A stretch of 64,000 bases of DNA from positions 1-64,000 of the forward strand of contig NZ_JALPTB010000031.1 in the NCBI RefSeq assembly GCF_023218075.1. Reading direction: 5' to 3'. Numbering within the stretch: position 1 is the first letter of the stretch; each line of letters starts with the position of its first letter. A model generated the notes under the pieces. It saw only the letters and a program-made list of their open reading frames with translations, had not been told where the DNA came from and did not search any database. Both the position numbers and the translations under genes were made by a program. This DNA is from Rhodococcus sp. HM1. GTDB lineage: Bacteria > Actinomycetota > Actinomycetes > Mycobacteriales > Mycobacteriaceae. Shown here in pieces: positions 43,264 through 52,033 of the stretch.

Positions 43264-44946
43264 TCAGTGCCCGGACGGGTCTTCCGTCCAGGGGTGACGC
43301 CGGACGATCTTGCCGGTTGTGTTGCGCGGCAGAAGATTCCGCGTGATCTTCCAGCGGGTGGGCACCTTGAAGTACGCGAGCCGATCGGCGAGATAGGCGG
43401 TCAGTTCCTCCTTCGTCGCCTCCCTTCCGGGGGCGAGAACGACGACCGCGCACACCTCCTCACCCCACTCGGGATGCGGATCGCCGATGACCAGGCATTC
43501 CCGCACGGCGGGGTGCCCGCCGAGTACCCGTTCGATCTCCGACGGGTAGATGTCCTCGCCGTTCTGCCGGATCAGATCGGCACGCCTGCCCAGCAGGCGC
43601 AGCCGGCCGTTCTCGACCACGCCCAGGTCGCCGGTCCGCAGCCACCGATCGGGGGTGATCGCCGCCGCGGTCGCGGCCTCGTCGCCCCAGTAGCCGAGCA
43701 TCACGAACGGGCTGCGCACGCACACCTCGCCGACGTGACCGTCCGGCAGCCACCCGCCGTGCTCGTCCCGGATCTCCATGCTCACCGTGATCACCGGTGG
43801 ACCCACCGTGCCCGGATACCGCTCGAGATCCTGCGCGCTGGCCACCGCGATCGACGTGCTGCACTCGGTCATGCTGTAGCTGTCGACGACCGCGTACCGG
43901 CCGAACGGCAGCCGCTCCCGCAACCGCTGCTTGAACTCGGGGGACGTCGGTTCCGACGACAGGGTGAACCGGGTCAGCGAACCCAGGTCGTACCGGTCCA
44001 GGTCGGGGATCTCGAGCATCCGCGCGGCCATCGAGGGGACCGCGTTCCAATGCGTGATCTGCTCGTTCTCGATGATCTCGAGGACGCGGTGCACGTCGAA
44101 CCATCCCTGGTTCATCACGACGGTGCTGCCGGTCGCGAGCCGCGGGACGATCGTGTTGTGCAGGCTGGTGATGTGGCACAGGGGAGAGGTCAGCAGGTAC
44201 CGCGCCTCGTGCGGGGCGTCCCGGTCGTACACCTCCCCGCACCAAGTCGTGGAGATCGCATCGGCGAACCGGTGATAGTCCGTGACCGCCAACAGATTCC
44301 GCTGTGAATGCAACGCGCCCTTCGGGTCGCCGCTCGTACCCGAGGTGTAGAGTAGGACGGCCGGATCGTCCTCGTCCACGCGCGGCGGCGGCGGTCGCAT
44401 CCCGGCGAACTCGGCGATCAGCCGCGGGAAATCGTCCTCGACGGTCAGCACGATCGTGCCGTGCGGGCTGCGCCCGGAGAGGGCCTCGGCGCGCGGCTCG
44501 TCCGCGAACACCACCCGCGGCGCGGAGTTACGGATCCCGAATTCGATCTCGGGCTGCGCCCACCACGCGTTCAGTCCGACGGTGATCGCACCGAGCGCCT
44601 GCGTCGCCCAGAACGCGGTGACCCACTCGGGCCGGTTCGCCGACAGGATCGCGACGCGGTCGCCGACCCCGACGCCGTACCGCTGCTGCAGGGCCGCCGC
44701 GAGCGCGTACGCATCCCGCGCGTGCTCGGCGAACGAGATCCGCCGCGTCGCCGTCACGAGATACTCCCGGTCGCCCCAGGCCTGTGACCGCTCCAGCAGA
44801 TCCGCGACGGCGGTGTCACGGTTGCGCATGACGGGCATCTCGGCGCCCAGCACGTCGCTCATCACGATCTCGAAGGCGCCGCCGCGCCCCGTCAGACGCG
44901 AGACCAGCTGGTCGAGGTACTGCTCCGGATCGGGTGGCACGGTCAT
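43264..44946 (-). CDS. Acyl-CoA synthetase (FadD family)
   Basis: This 560-residue adenylate-forming ligase has [15 protein letters not shown] near residue 200, [10 protein letters not shown] near 345, [24 protein letters not shown] near 435, [12 protein letters not shown] and the C-terminal lysine in [11 protein letters not shown]. It is divergent from a second ligase over 171 bases. Its position beside kshA and hsa-like genes suggests activation of a steroid side-chain or ring-derived acid, but the substrate cannot be read. ATG at 44946; upstream codons are not protein-like. Confidence 0.87.
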   Translation of the reverse strand: MTVPPDPEQYLDQLVSRLTGRGGAFEIVMSDVLGAEMPVMRNRDTAVADLLERSQAWGDREYLVTATRRISFAEHARDAYALAAALQQRYGVGVGDRVAILSANRPEWVTAFWATQALGAITVGLNAWWAQPEIEFGIRNSAPRVVFADEPRAEALSGRSPHGTIVLTVEDDFPRLIAEFAGMRPPPPRVDEDDPAVLLYTSGTSGDPKGALHSQRNLLAVTDYHRFADAISTTWCGEVYDRDAPHEARYLLTSPLCHITSLHNTIVPRLATGSTVVMNQGWFDVHRVLEIIENEQITHWNAVPSMAARMLEIPDLDRYDLGSLTRFTLSSEPTSPEFKQRLRERLPFGRYAVVDSYSMTECSTSIAVASAQDLERYPGTVGPPVITVSMEIRDEHGGWLPDGHVGEVCVRSPFVMLGYWGDEAATAAAITPDRWLRTGDLGVVENGRLRLLGRRADLIRQNGEDIYPSEIERVLGGHPAVRECLVIGDPHPEWGEEVCAVVVLAPGREATKEELTAYLADRLAYFKVPTRWKITRNLLPRNTTGKIVRRHPWTEDPSGH

Positions 44947-45018
44947 CGCGGGCCTCCCTTCTCGACCGAACGTCCGGCCGAAGACTCTCACGCCCGTCGC
45001 GCCGCCATCCGAACGTAC

Positions 45019-45035
45019 CGGTGAGTGGGACCTGC
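45019..45035 (+). promoter_or_regulatory. Shared promoter element, copy 1
   Basis: This 17-base element containing GAGTGGGACCTGC lies 82 bases upstream of the FadD17-like GTG and is repeated with one mismatch at 46802-46818 upstream of kshA. In both places CCTAaCGTG or CCTAcCGTG, possibly the -10 region, follows 22-24 bases later. Probably the binding site of a common activator. Confidence 0.5.
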
Positions 45036-45117
45036 ACAGATGCCCGGGGTGGCCGCGCTCCTAACGTGCTTGCCCGGGCGTCCGCGTGCGGGCGCCGGCA
45101 ACGATTCGGAGGTGGCA

Positions 45118-46785
45118 GTGCAGACGTTCGCCGAAGTCGTACGTGCCCGCAAGGGCGACGACAAGGTCGGAGTGCGGTTCGAGGACCGGCAGTGGACCTG
45201 GGACGAGGTGGTGCAGCAGAGCGCGGATCGTGCCGCCGCGCTCGTCGCGGCCGTGCCCGCCCCGGCCGGCCGGCAACGCCACATCGGGGTGCTGCTCGAG
45301 AACGTGCCGGACTTCGTGTTCTGGATCGGGGCCGGTGCCCTCGCCGGAGCCGTGGTCGTGGGGATCAACGCCAGCCGCAGCGGCCCGGAGCTCGCCGAGG
45401 ACATCCGCCAGGCCGACGTGGATCTCCTCGTCACCGAATCACGCCTGGCGCACCTCGTCGACGGCACCGGCCACGGACTGCCCGCCGACCGCATCCTCGA
45501 CATCGATACGTCCGCCTACACGCGGTTCCTCGAACCGCACCGCGGGTCCGCTCTCCCCGACACGGTGCCCGCGGCCGACGACATCGCGCTGCTGCTGTTC
45601 AGCTCCGGGTCCACCGGCCGCCCCAAGGCGGTGATCGTCACGCAGGGCCGGCTCGGGCGGCTCGTCGACGTGCTCGTCGAACGCACCCACATGCGCCGCG
45701 ACTCGGTCGCGTACCTGTGCATGCCGCTGTTCCACGGGAACGCCGTCATGCTCAACCTCGGCACCGCGATGCGGGTCGGCGCGACCGTCGGCCTGATCCG
45801 CAAGTTCTCCGCGAGCCGCTTCTCGGAGGACATCCACCGGTTCGGCGCGACCTTCGTCAACTACGTCGGCCGCGCCCTGTCGTACGTGCTGAACCGGCCC
45901 GAGGACCCCCGCGACCGCACCGGAACCCTCGAGGTGGCGTTCGGCACCGAAGCATCCGAGGTCGACGTCGCCCGGTTCTCCGAGCGGTTCGGCTGCACCG
46001 TCATCGAGGGCTACGGCTCGAGCGAGGGCGTCCTGCGCATCAACCGCACCCCCGACACTCCGCCCGGGTCGCTCGGGGTCGCCGCCGGCGGCACCGACGC
46101 CCGTATCCTCGACGAGAACACGGGGCTCGAATGCCCCCGGGCTCGGTTCGACGAGACGGGCCGGCTGCTGAACCCGGAGGCGATCGGGCAGATCGTCGCG
46201 ATCGGTGCGGCCGCCTCGTTCGAGGGCTACTACGAGAACCCGGGTGCCGCCGCGGACCGGATCCGCGGCGACGACTTCTGGACCGGCGACCTCGGTTACC
46301 GCGACGCCGACGGCTACTTCTACTTCGCGGGACGGGCTTCGGACTGGCTGCGCGTGGACAGCGAGAACTTCGCCGCCGCGCCCGTCGAACGGATCCTGCA
46401 GCGCCTTCCCGGCGTGCTGTCGGCCCCGGTGTTCGCGGTGCCGGACCCGACGACCGGCGATCAGGTGATGTGTGCCGTCGAACTCGACGCCGGTGCCGTG
46501 TTCGACCCGGTCGCCTTCGGCCGTGAGCTGGCCGAACAACCGGACATGGGGGACAAGTGGTGGCCGCGGTTCGTGCGGGTCACCGACCGGATTCCGCTGA
46601 CCGGCAGCAACAAGATCGACAAGGCGCCGTTGCGGGTGGTCGCGTGGTACACCGACGACCCCGTCTACGTGCGTGTCGGGCGCACCCCCGAATACGTTCT
46701 GCTCGACGAGTCCGCCCGCGCCGACATCGAACGCGACTTCGTCGCGAACGGTCGCGCGGCGCTGCTCCCGGCGCCGGTCGCCTGA
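45118..46785 (+). CDS. Acyl-CoA synthetase, FadD17-like
   Basis: This 555-residue ligase resembles FadD17/FadD1-type steroid side-chain acyl-CoA synthetases. The AMP-binding loop is the variant LFSSGSTGRPKAVIV near residue 172 instead of TSGTTGxPKG; EGYGSSEGVLRI near 305, FWTGDLGYRDADGYFYFAGR near 400 and the lysine region TGSNKIDKAPL follow. The GTG at 45118 is chosen for GGAGG seven bases before it; the frame is open further upstream to 45025. kshA follows after 139 bases with a copy of the same promoter element. Confidence 0.82.
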   Translation: MQTFAEVVRARKGDDKVGVRFEDRQWTWDEVVQQSADRAAALVAAVPAPAGRQRHIGVLLENVPDFVFWIGAGALAGAVVVGINASRSGPELAEDIRQADVDLLVTESRLAHLVDGTGHGLPADRILDIDTSAYTRFLEPHRGSALPDTVPAADDIALLLFSSGSTGRPKAVIVTQGRLGRLVDVLVERTHMRRDSVAYLCMPLFHGNAVMLNLGTAMRVGATVGLIRKFSASRFSEDIHRFGATFVNYVGRALSYVLNRPEDPRDRTGTLEVAFGTEASEVDVARFSERFGCTVIEGYGSSEGVLRINRTPDTPPGSLGVAAGGTDARILDENTGLECPRARFDETGRLLNPEAIGQIVAIGAAASFEGYYENPGAAADRIRGDDFWTGDLGYRDADGYFYFAGRASDWLRVDSENFAAAPVERILQRLPGVLSAPVFAVPDPTTGDQVMCAVELDAGAVFDPVAFGRELAEQPDMGDKWWPRFVRVTDRIPLTGSNKIDKAPLRVVAWYTDDPVYVRVGRTPEYVLLDESARADIERDFVANGRAALLPAPVA

Positions 46786-46801
46786 GCCCGACCCCGGATC
46801 C

Positions 46802-46818
46802 CGGCGAGTGGGACCTGC
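46802..46818 (+). promoter_or_regulatory. Shared promoter element, copy 2, upstream of kshA
   Basis: This 17-base element containing GAGTGGGACCTGC matches 45019-45035 at 16 of 17 positions and lies 106 bases before the kshA GTG; CCTACCGTG follows 22 bases on. Confidence 0.5.
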
Positions 46819-46924
46819 GATTCCGCCGCTTCCGGACTCACCTACCGTGAGGATCGAAGGAGCACGGAAACCTCAGTAGCACTTTCGATCCCACCGACCA
46901 TCACTGCCGAAAGGACGGCCAGCC

Positions 46925-48103
46925 GTGAGCTTGGAAACCACCGGTACTTCCGACATCCGCGAGATCGTCACCGGTACCGCTCCCACCCGCTTCGCCCGCG
47001 GCTGGCACTGCCTCGGTCTGGCGGAGAGCTTCCGGGACGGGAAGCCGCACTCCGTCGAGGCGTTCGGCACCAAACTCGTCGTGTGGGCCGACACCGCCGG
47101 GGAACTGCAGGTTCTCGACGGGTACTGCAGGCACATGGGCGGCGACCTCAGCCAGGGAACGATCAAGGGCGACGACATCGCCTGCCCGTTCCACGACTGG
47201 CGCTGGGGCGGCAAGGGCAAGTGCACCAACATCCCCTACGCCCGCCGGGTCCCGCCGCTCGCGAAGACCCGCGCGTGGCGCACCCTCGACCAGGACGGTC
47301 TGTTCTTCGTCTGGCACGACCCCGAGGGCAACCCGCCGCCGGCCGACGTCACGATCCCGCGCATCGAGGGTGCCACCAGCGACGAGTGGACCGACTGGGT
47401 CTGGTACACCACCGAGGTCGACACCAACTGCCGCGAGATCATCGACAACATCGTCGACATGGCGCACTTCTTCTACGTGCACTACTCGTTCCCGACGTTC
47501 TTCAAGAACATCTTCGAAGGTCACGTCGCGACCCAGGTCATGCACGGCAAGGCACGTGACGACATGCGCCCGAACACCGAGGGGCAGCCGAAGATGCTGG
47601 GCAGCCGCTCGGAGGCCTCGTACTTCGGACCGTCGTTCATGATCGACGACCTGAAGTACGAGTACGAGGGCTACGACATCGAGTCGGTTCTGCTCAACTG
47701 CCACTACCCGGTCTCGGCCGACAAGTTCGTGCTGATGTACGGCATGATCGTCAAGAAGTCGCCGCAGCTGCCCGACGATGTCGCCCTCGAAACCGCCAGG
47801 AAGTTCGGTGATTTCATCGCCCGCGGTTTCGAGCAGGACATCGAGATCTGGAAGAACAAGACCCGCATCGAGAACCCGCTGCTGTGCGAGGAGGACGGCC
47901 CGGTCTACCAGCTGCGCCGCTGGTACGAGCAGTTCTACGTCGACGTCGCGGACGTGACCCCGGAGATGACCGACCGGTTCGAGTTCGAGATGGACACCAC
48001 GCGTCCGGTCGCGGCGTGGATGAAGGAAGTCGAAGCGAACGTCGCCGCCCGGGCGGCCCGCGCGGCGAAGGCGGACACGGATGCAGCCCCTGCGGTGCAG
48101 TGA
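46925..48103 (+). CDS. kshA: 3-Ketosteroid 9alpha-hydroxylase oxygenase, KshA
   Basis: This 392-residue Rieske oxygenase hydroxylates C9 of 3-ketosteroids, which triggers ring B opening. The Rieske cluster ligands are Cys68, His70, Cys87 and His90 (CRH and CPFH), and the catalytic iron ligands fit His181 and His186 in DMAHFFYVH and Asp305 in EQDIEIW, at the same spacing as characterised KshA proteins. Rhodococci carry several KshA copies with different steroid preference, so this may be a specialised one. GTG at 46925 with GAAAGGACGG upstream. The reductase KshB is not in the window. Confidence 0.92.
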   Translation: MSLETTGTSDIREIVTGTAPTRFARGWHCLGLAESFRDGKPHSVEAFGTKLVVWADTAGELQVLDGYCRHMGGDLSQGTIKGDDIACPFHDWRWGGKGKCTNIPYARRVPPLAKTRAWRTLDQDGLFFVWHDPEGNPPPADVTIPRIEGATSDEWTDWVWYTTEVDTNCREIIDNIVDMAHFFYVHYSFPTFFKNIFEGHVATQVMHGKARDDMRPNTEGQPKMLGSRSEASYFGPSFMIDDLKYEYEGYDIESVLLNCHYPVSADKFVLMYGMIVKKSPQLPDDVALETARKFGDFIARGFEQDIEIWKNKTRIENPLLCEEDGPVYQLRRWYEQFYVDVADVTPEMTDRFEFEMDTTRPVAAWMKEVEANVAARAARAAKADTDAAPAVQ

Positions 48104-48338
48104 GTGCCAGGCCCAGGTGCTCGTGCGGAAGAACAGCTGGGAGCACACCGAGGTCCAGTGGAACGCGCAGGCGCGCAGCCGCTGTCATGAGCTCGGCAAC
48201 GCGGCGGGATCGGGTCGCCGGCCGGGTGCACCGGTCCTGACGTGTTCGGCGTTGGAAGCCGGTGTGGCCCGCGCCGCGACCGAGGGGCTGATCGACGTCC
48301 TCGACGACGCGCCTATTCCCGGCCCGATCCTCCAGTAG
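48081..48338 (+). CDS. Small cysteine-containing protein overlapping kshA
   Basis: An 85-residue frame starts at an ATG 23 bases before the kshA stop, in another reading frame. It begins MQPLRCSECQAQVLV and has two further Cys (RSRCHEL, VLTCSA), hinting at a small metal or iron-sulphur site. No family is recognised. Overlap and same strand suggest coupling to kshA. The 23-base overlap is free of frame conflict only if both are real; codon pattern beyond 48103 supports coding, but confidence is moderate. Confidence 0.6.
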   Translation: MQPLRCSECQAQVLVRKNSWEHTEVQWNAQARSRCHELGNAAGSGRRPGAPVLTCSALEAGVARAATEGLIDVLDDAPIPGPILQ

Positions 48339-48389
48339 TTCGATCCGATTCGTGTCGGCTCGCGTAACAACGGAATCCGAAGGACAGTG

Positions 48390-49193
48390 ATGAGCGAAAC
48401 CCTGCAGATCGACAGTGCCCGTTACGGCAGGTGGGCGGTGATCGCCGGTGGCTCCGAGGGAGTCGGCGCTGCCTTCGCCGACGAACTCGGCCGCGCCGGG
48501 TTCGATCTGCTGCTGATCGCCCGCAAGCCGGGGCCGCTCGAGGACACCGCCGCCGCGGTGCGCGAGCACGGCGTCGAGGTGCGCACGCTCGCACTGGATC
48601 TGCTCGCCGACGACGCCGTCGAGCAGATCCGCACGGCCACCGCGGACCTCGAGGTGGGACTGTTCATCTTCAACGCCGGCGCCAACAGCTACGGCCACGA
48701 GTTCGTCACCGGCGACCTCGACGGTTTCCGCGGCGTCATCGATCTGAACGTGCACCGGCAGGTCGAGCTCGCGCACCTGTTCGGGGCGCGCATGAAGGAC
48801 ATGGGTCGCGGCGGGATCATGTTGCTCGGATCCCTTGCCGGGTACATGGGTTCGGAGCACCAGAGCATCTACGCGGCGTCGAAGGCCTTCAGCCGGGTGT
48901 TCGCGGAGAGCCTGTGGCTCGAGCTCGCGCCGTACGGCGTCGACGTCCTCGAACTGGTTCTCGGTGTCACCCGTACCCCCGCGATGGAACGTGCCGGGCT
49001 GAACTTCGACGTGCCGGGCATGCTCGTGTCCGAGCCGGAGGAGGTCGCCCGCGAAGGTCTCGAGCACCTCGCCGACGGCCCGGTGTGGGTTGCGGGCGGC
49101 AACTACAAGGCTGCGGTCAAGCGCAGCGGATTCCCGCGCGACGCACTGGTCCGCGGCGCGGCCGAGGCGATGCGCGCGCTGCTGAACCGCTGA
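48390..49193 (+). CDS. Short-chain dehydrogenase/reductase
   Basis: This 267-residue SDR has a divergent cofactor loop AGGSEGVG near residue 20, FNAGANSYG in place of NNAG, Ser in LLGSLAGYMG and the catalytic YAASK. GAAGGACAG precedes the ATG at 48390 (a GTG sits directly before it). It follows kshA and the small Cys protein on the same strand, and may act on a steroid hydroxyl or ketone; this is inferred from position. An intrinsic terminator follows at 49254. Confidence 0.85.
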   Translation: MSETLQIDSARYGRWAVIAGGSEGVGAAFADELGRAGFDLLLIARKPGPLEDTAAAVREHGVEVRTLALDLLADDAVEQIRTATADLEVGLFIFNAGANSYGHEFVTGDLDGFRGVIDLNVHRQVELAHLFGARMKDMGRGGIMLLGSLAGYMGSEHQSIYAASKAFSRVFAESLWLELAPYGVDVLELVLGVTRTPAMERAGLNFDVPGMLVSEPEEVAREGLEHLADGPVWVAGGNYKAAVKRSGFPRDALVRGAAEAMRALLNR

Positions 49194-49200
49194 CCTGCCC

Positions 49201-49242
49201 CGTGCGCGTTTTCGGTAGTTCCCGCTACCGGAAACGCGCACG
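49201..49242. repeat. Palindromic repeat, family 1, copy 1
   Basis: Eighteen-base arms (CGTGCGCGTTTTCGGTAG, 49201-49218; 49225-49242) with a 6-base loop. Near-identical elements occur at 50898-50943 and 55056-55102. It lies eight bases after the SDR stop. Confidence 0.75.
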
Positions 49243-49253
49243 AGAAGTTTCGA

Positions 49254-49292
49254 GGAAGACGCCCACGACATACGTTGGGCGTCTTCCTTTTT
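49254..49292 (+). terminator. Intrinsic terminator with T-tract
   Basis: Perfect 12-base stem GGAAGACGCCCA (49254-49265) with TGGGCGTCTTCC (49276-49287) followed by TTTTT. The clearest classical terminator in the window, ending the kshA-SDR transcript. Confidence 0.85.
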
Positions 49293-49439
49293 GGTTCCTG
49301 CTGAGTGAGACCGCGGAGGCGGCAGGCACATTCGGAGCGGGAAAGTGATGTGGGACACGGCTGTTGCCGTCGTTCCCTCCCCCTCCCTTCACCCGCGTAC
49401 CGCAATACGCGGTGCGCCGAAAAGTCTGGAACCGAATCT

Positions 49440-50882
49440 GTGACTTCCGATGCGACTCGAGTCGAACCTCTGATTCCCGATCCACCGGCCAAGGGGCGCT
49501 ACGCCCGCCAACGTCCCGTCTGGGTGATCGTGGCGGTGCTGATCGCCGTCGAGATCATCAGCGCCTTCGAAACATCGATGATGTACGCCGCGATCCCCAC
49601 GCTCATCAAGGATTTCGGCAGCGACGCCACCACGGTCGGCTGGGCCGTCACGGCGTTCCTCCTGGTGGCCGCGGCGTCCGCGGCCGCATGTGGCCGGCTG
49701 GGCGACATGTACGGCCGCGAACGCGTGTTGGTCGTCCTGCTCGCCCTCGCAGCCCTCGGCTCGCTCATCAGCGCCCTGGGCGACAGCCTCGGCAGCATCA
49801 TCGTCGGCCGGACGATCCAGGGCGTGGCCGGCGCGATCCTGCCGCTGTGCATCGGCCTGGCACGTGAGCACCTTCCCCCCGCGCGTGTACCCGTCGCCGT
49901 CGCGCTGATCTCGGGCACCGCGGTGACCGCCGGTGCCGCCTCGCTGCTCGTCGCCGGGCTGCTCATCGACTACGCGAGCTGGCACATGATCTTCGTGGTC
50001 GCTGCAGCCTACTCACTGTTTGCGTTGTTCCTCGTGCTGTTCGTTCTGCCCTGGCGACCCCCGAAGGGAACGAAGGAGGCGATCGACTACATCGGCGCCG
50101 TCCTGTTCGCCGCATCCGTCGCCGCGGTGCTGCTGGGCATCAACAAGGTCGGCGCGTGGGGCTGGTCCGACCCGCGGTTCCTCGCGCTCGTCATCGGTGG
50201 ACTCGCCGGGCTCGCGTTGCTCGTGCGGTGGGAACTGAAGGTCCCGAACCCGCTCATCAGCGTGCGCCTGTTCGCCGATCGCAAGTTCTCCCTGACGATG
50301 CTCGCGACGCTCGCGATCGCGATGGGTCCGCTGGGCGTGGTGACCATGATCATCCCGATCGTGATGCAGTCCCCGACGACCGGGTCGTTCGGGCTGGGTC
50401 TGTCCGCGACGCACGCCGGGTGGCTGTCGTTCATCGGTTCGCTGTTCGGATTCGCGTGCACACCGATCAGCGGCCGGATCGCCGCGGCCGTGGGCGCGCG
50501 AATGTCGATGCTGCTCGGCAGCGCGCTGTTCGTCGTCGGTGTCGTCGTGATGCTGACCGCGCACAGTTCGGAACTCGCGATGACCGCGATGGTGGTCGTG
50601 GTGTCGGTCGCGACGGCGTTCGCATACACCGCGCTGCCCATCCTCGTCGTCGAGTCCGTGCCGGAACGCAACACCAGCGAGACGACCGGCACCCAGACCG
50701 TGCTGCGGATGGCGGGCCAGGGCGTCGGCACGTCGCTCGCGACGATGATCCTGACCGCAACGGTCACGTCGCAGGGTGCGATGACGATCACCGGCCTGAA
50801 CCTCGTCGGTGCCATGATCGTGATCTGCACGGTCGTGGCCATCGCGCTCACGGTGATGATCCCGCGGCGGACCGCGGACTGA
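49440..50882 (+). CDS. MFS transporter, drug:H+ antiporter type (DHA2-like)
   Basis: This 480-residue membrane protein has about 14 hydrophobic segments and the MFS motif GRLGDMYGRERVL after segment 2. The MMYAAIPTLIKDFG first-helix motif and the GVAGAILPL motif-C-like region in segment 5 are typical of DHA2 exporters. The cargo is unknown; export of a steroid-like or toxic compound is possible given the neighbours. GTG at 49440 is preferred because upstream codons are not protein-like, but its ribosome site is weak. Confidence 0.87.
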   Translation: MTSDATRVEPLIPDPPAKGRYARQRPVWVIVAVLIAVEIISAFETSMMYAAIPTLIKDFGSDATTVGWAVTAFLLVAAASAAACGRLGDMYGRERVLVVLLALAALGSLISALGDSLGSIIVGRTIQGVAGAILPLCIGLAREHLPPARVPVAVALISGTAVTAGAASLLVAGLLIDYASWHMIFVVAAAYSLFALFLVLFVLPWRPPKGTKEAIDYIGAVLFAASVAAVLLGINKVGAWGWSDPRFLALVIGGLAGLALLVRWELKVPNPLISVRLFADRKFSLTMLATLAIAMGPLGVVTMIIPIVMQSPTTGSFGLGLSATHAGWLSFIGSLFGFACTPISGRIAAAVGARMSMLLGSALFVVGVVVMLTAHSSELAMTAMVVVVSVATAFAYTALPILVVESVPERNTSETTGTQTVLRMAGQGVGTSLATMILTATVTSQGAMTITGLNLVGAMIVICTVVAIALTVMIPRRTAD

Positions 50883-50897
50883 CCGACTCCCGCTGCC

Positions 50898-50943
50898 CCG
50901 TGCGTGTTTCTGGTAGCTCCAACTACCAGGAACGCGCACGGGT
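50898..50943. repeat. Palindromic repeat, family 1, copy 2
   Basis: Arms 50898-50917 and 50924-50943 (CCCGTGCGTGTT... and ...AACGCGCACGGG) around a 6-base loop. It fills the gap between the convergent MFS and lipoprotein genes, where it could terminate both. Confidence 0.75.
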
Positions 50944-50969
50944 CCCGTTTATGAATTTCGCATCAGCCA

Positions 50970-51758
50970 TCACCACCCGGGAAACGCGGGCAGGGTTTCG
51001 GGTGGAGTGTCGGACCAGACTTCGATGGTGCCCTGCTCGGGAGCTTCGGTGACGAGTTGTCGTCCCCACTGTCGGCAGGCCTGGGTGTGCTCGGATCCGG
51101 ACCAGTCACCGCGGATGATGTTCCAACCGGTGAAGAGGTCGTAGGTGGGAGCCTGCCATTGAGGGCGGCCGGATTCCTCCTTTTCGGCCGTCGCTGTCGG
51201 TTCCGGCGTTCCCGGTACGGTCGCCGTTCCCACGCGCTTGAACGTGATGGCAGTTTCGAAGTCTCCACCGTAAATCCGACGAAGGTACCGACCAGGTTCC
51301 CTTTCGACAGCTACGTTCGAGGTTTGATGGCATGTGTGTGCGACGAATCCGTCCTCCAGGGGTTCGATGCGCATGATGTGGCGGTAGGCGGTACCGAATT
51401 CCCGGGCTGCCTCGGAACCGAACCTTTCGTAGGATGCCTTGGAATCGGTATCGATGGCACGTTCATAGCCTGGGTAGCTCTTGGTAAGTGGACTCCCGAG
51501 GGCGATCCAGTCGGCCTCGACGGCGGCGCGGACAAGCGTCGCCTGCTCACCGTGGAGATCTATGGCGGGCTCGGCTGACCAGACGACGGTGGAGTTCCGG
51601 ATATTTTCGGGCACTTGATATGCGGCGACGGCGTACCGAGACGTCACAGTGGAGGTCGTGCTGCGCTCAGTAGTCGGTTCACCGGCCGAGTGGCAGGCGG
51701 CGGCGGAGCCGATGGCAATCGCTGCAAGAACTCCCGAGAGTTGCCGGGTGGTTGTCAT
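50970..51758 (-). CDS. Putative lipoprotein, unknown function
   Basis: This 262-residue protein has a signal peptide with lipobox SAAAC (Cys at about residue 22) and then a Ser/Thr-rich linker. The rest has no family I recognise; two Cys (HTCHQ and TQACRQW) might form a disulphide. The ATG at 51758 has AGCAGGTGG upstream; a GTG three codons earlier is possible. Its ATG overlaps the end of the reading frame that continues from the TPR-region gene, so it belongs to that operon. Base composition is lower in GC than surrounding catabolic genes. Confidence 0.7.
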   Translation of the reverse strand: MTTTRQLSGVLAAIAIGSAAACHSAGEPTTERSTTSTVTSRYAVAAYQVPENIRNSTVVWSAEPAIDLHGEQATLVRAAVEADWIALGSPLTKSYPGYERAIDTDSKASYERFGSEAAREFGTAYRHIMRIEPLEDGFVAHTCHQTSNVAVEREPGRYLRRIYGGDFETAITFKRVGTATVPGTPEPTATAEKEESGRPQWQAPTYDLFTGWNIIRGDWSGSEHTQACRQWGRQLVTEAPEQGTIEVWSDTPPETLPAFPGW

Positions 51759-52033
51759 GCGGGCCACCTGCTCATCGAAGTGGGATCGCCTGACCCCCGA
51801 ATCGTGGTTCCGAATGAGTCCTGTGGACTTGCGTGTCCGAAGATCATGTCGCGGTATGAGTTGACAGCGATCGAGTGCTGGTGCAGGTACCCATCGACGG
51901 ATCGAAGTCCGGCATCGTCGAAGATGCCCGGCATGTATTCGACGATTCCGCGCCGTGCCGCGGAGCCGAGCCTGTCGAGTTCGGCCGAGTGCGACTCCTC
52001 GCCATCGGTGATCTCGGCATACGTGGCAAGACG
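51755..52033 (-). pseudogene. Detached C-terminal tail of the TPR-region protein
   Basis: Directly after the TAA at 52034-52036 the same reading frame stays open for 92 codons (RLATYAEITDGEESHSAEL..., ...GYLHQHSIAVNSYRDMIFGH) and ends in a TGA that overlaps the lipoprotein ATG. The sequence is protein-like and there is no suitable start codon at its head, so it reads as the original C-terminus cut off by a nonsense codon. A sequencing error in the TAA or stop readthrough are alternatives. Confidence 0.55.
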
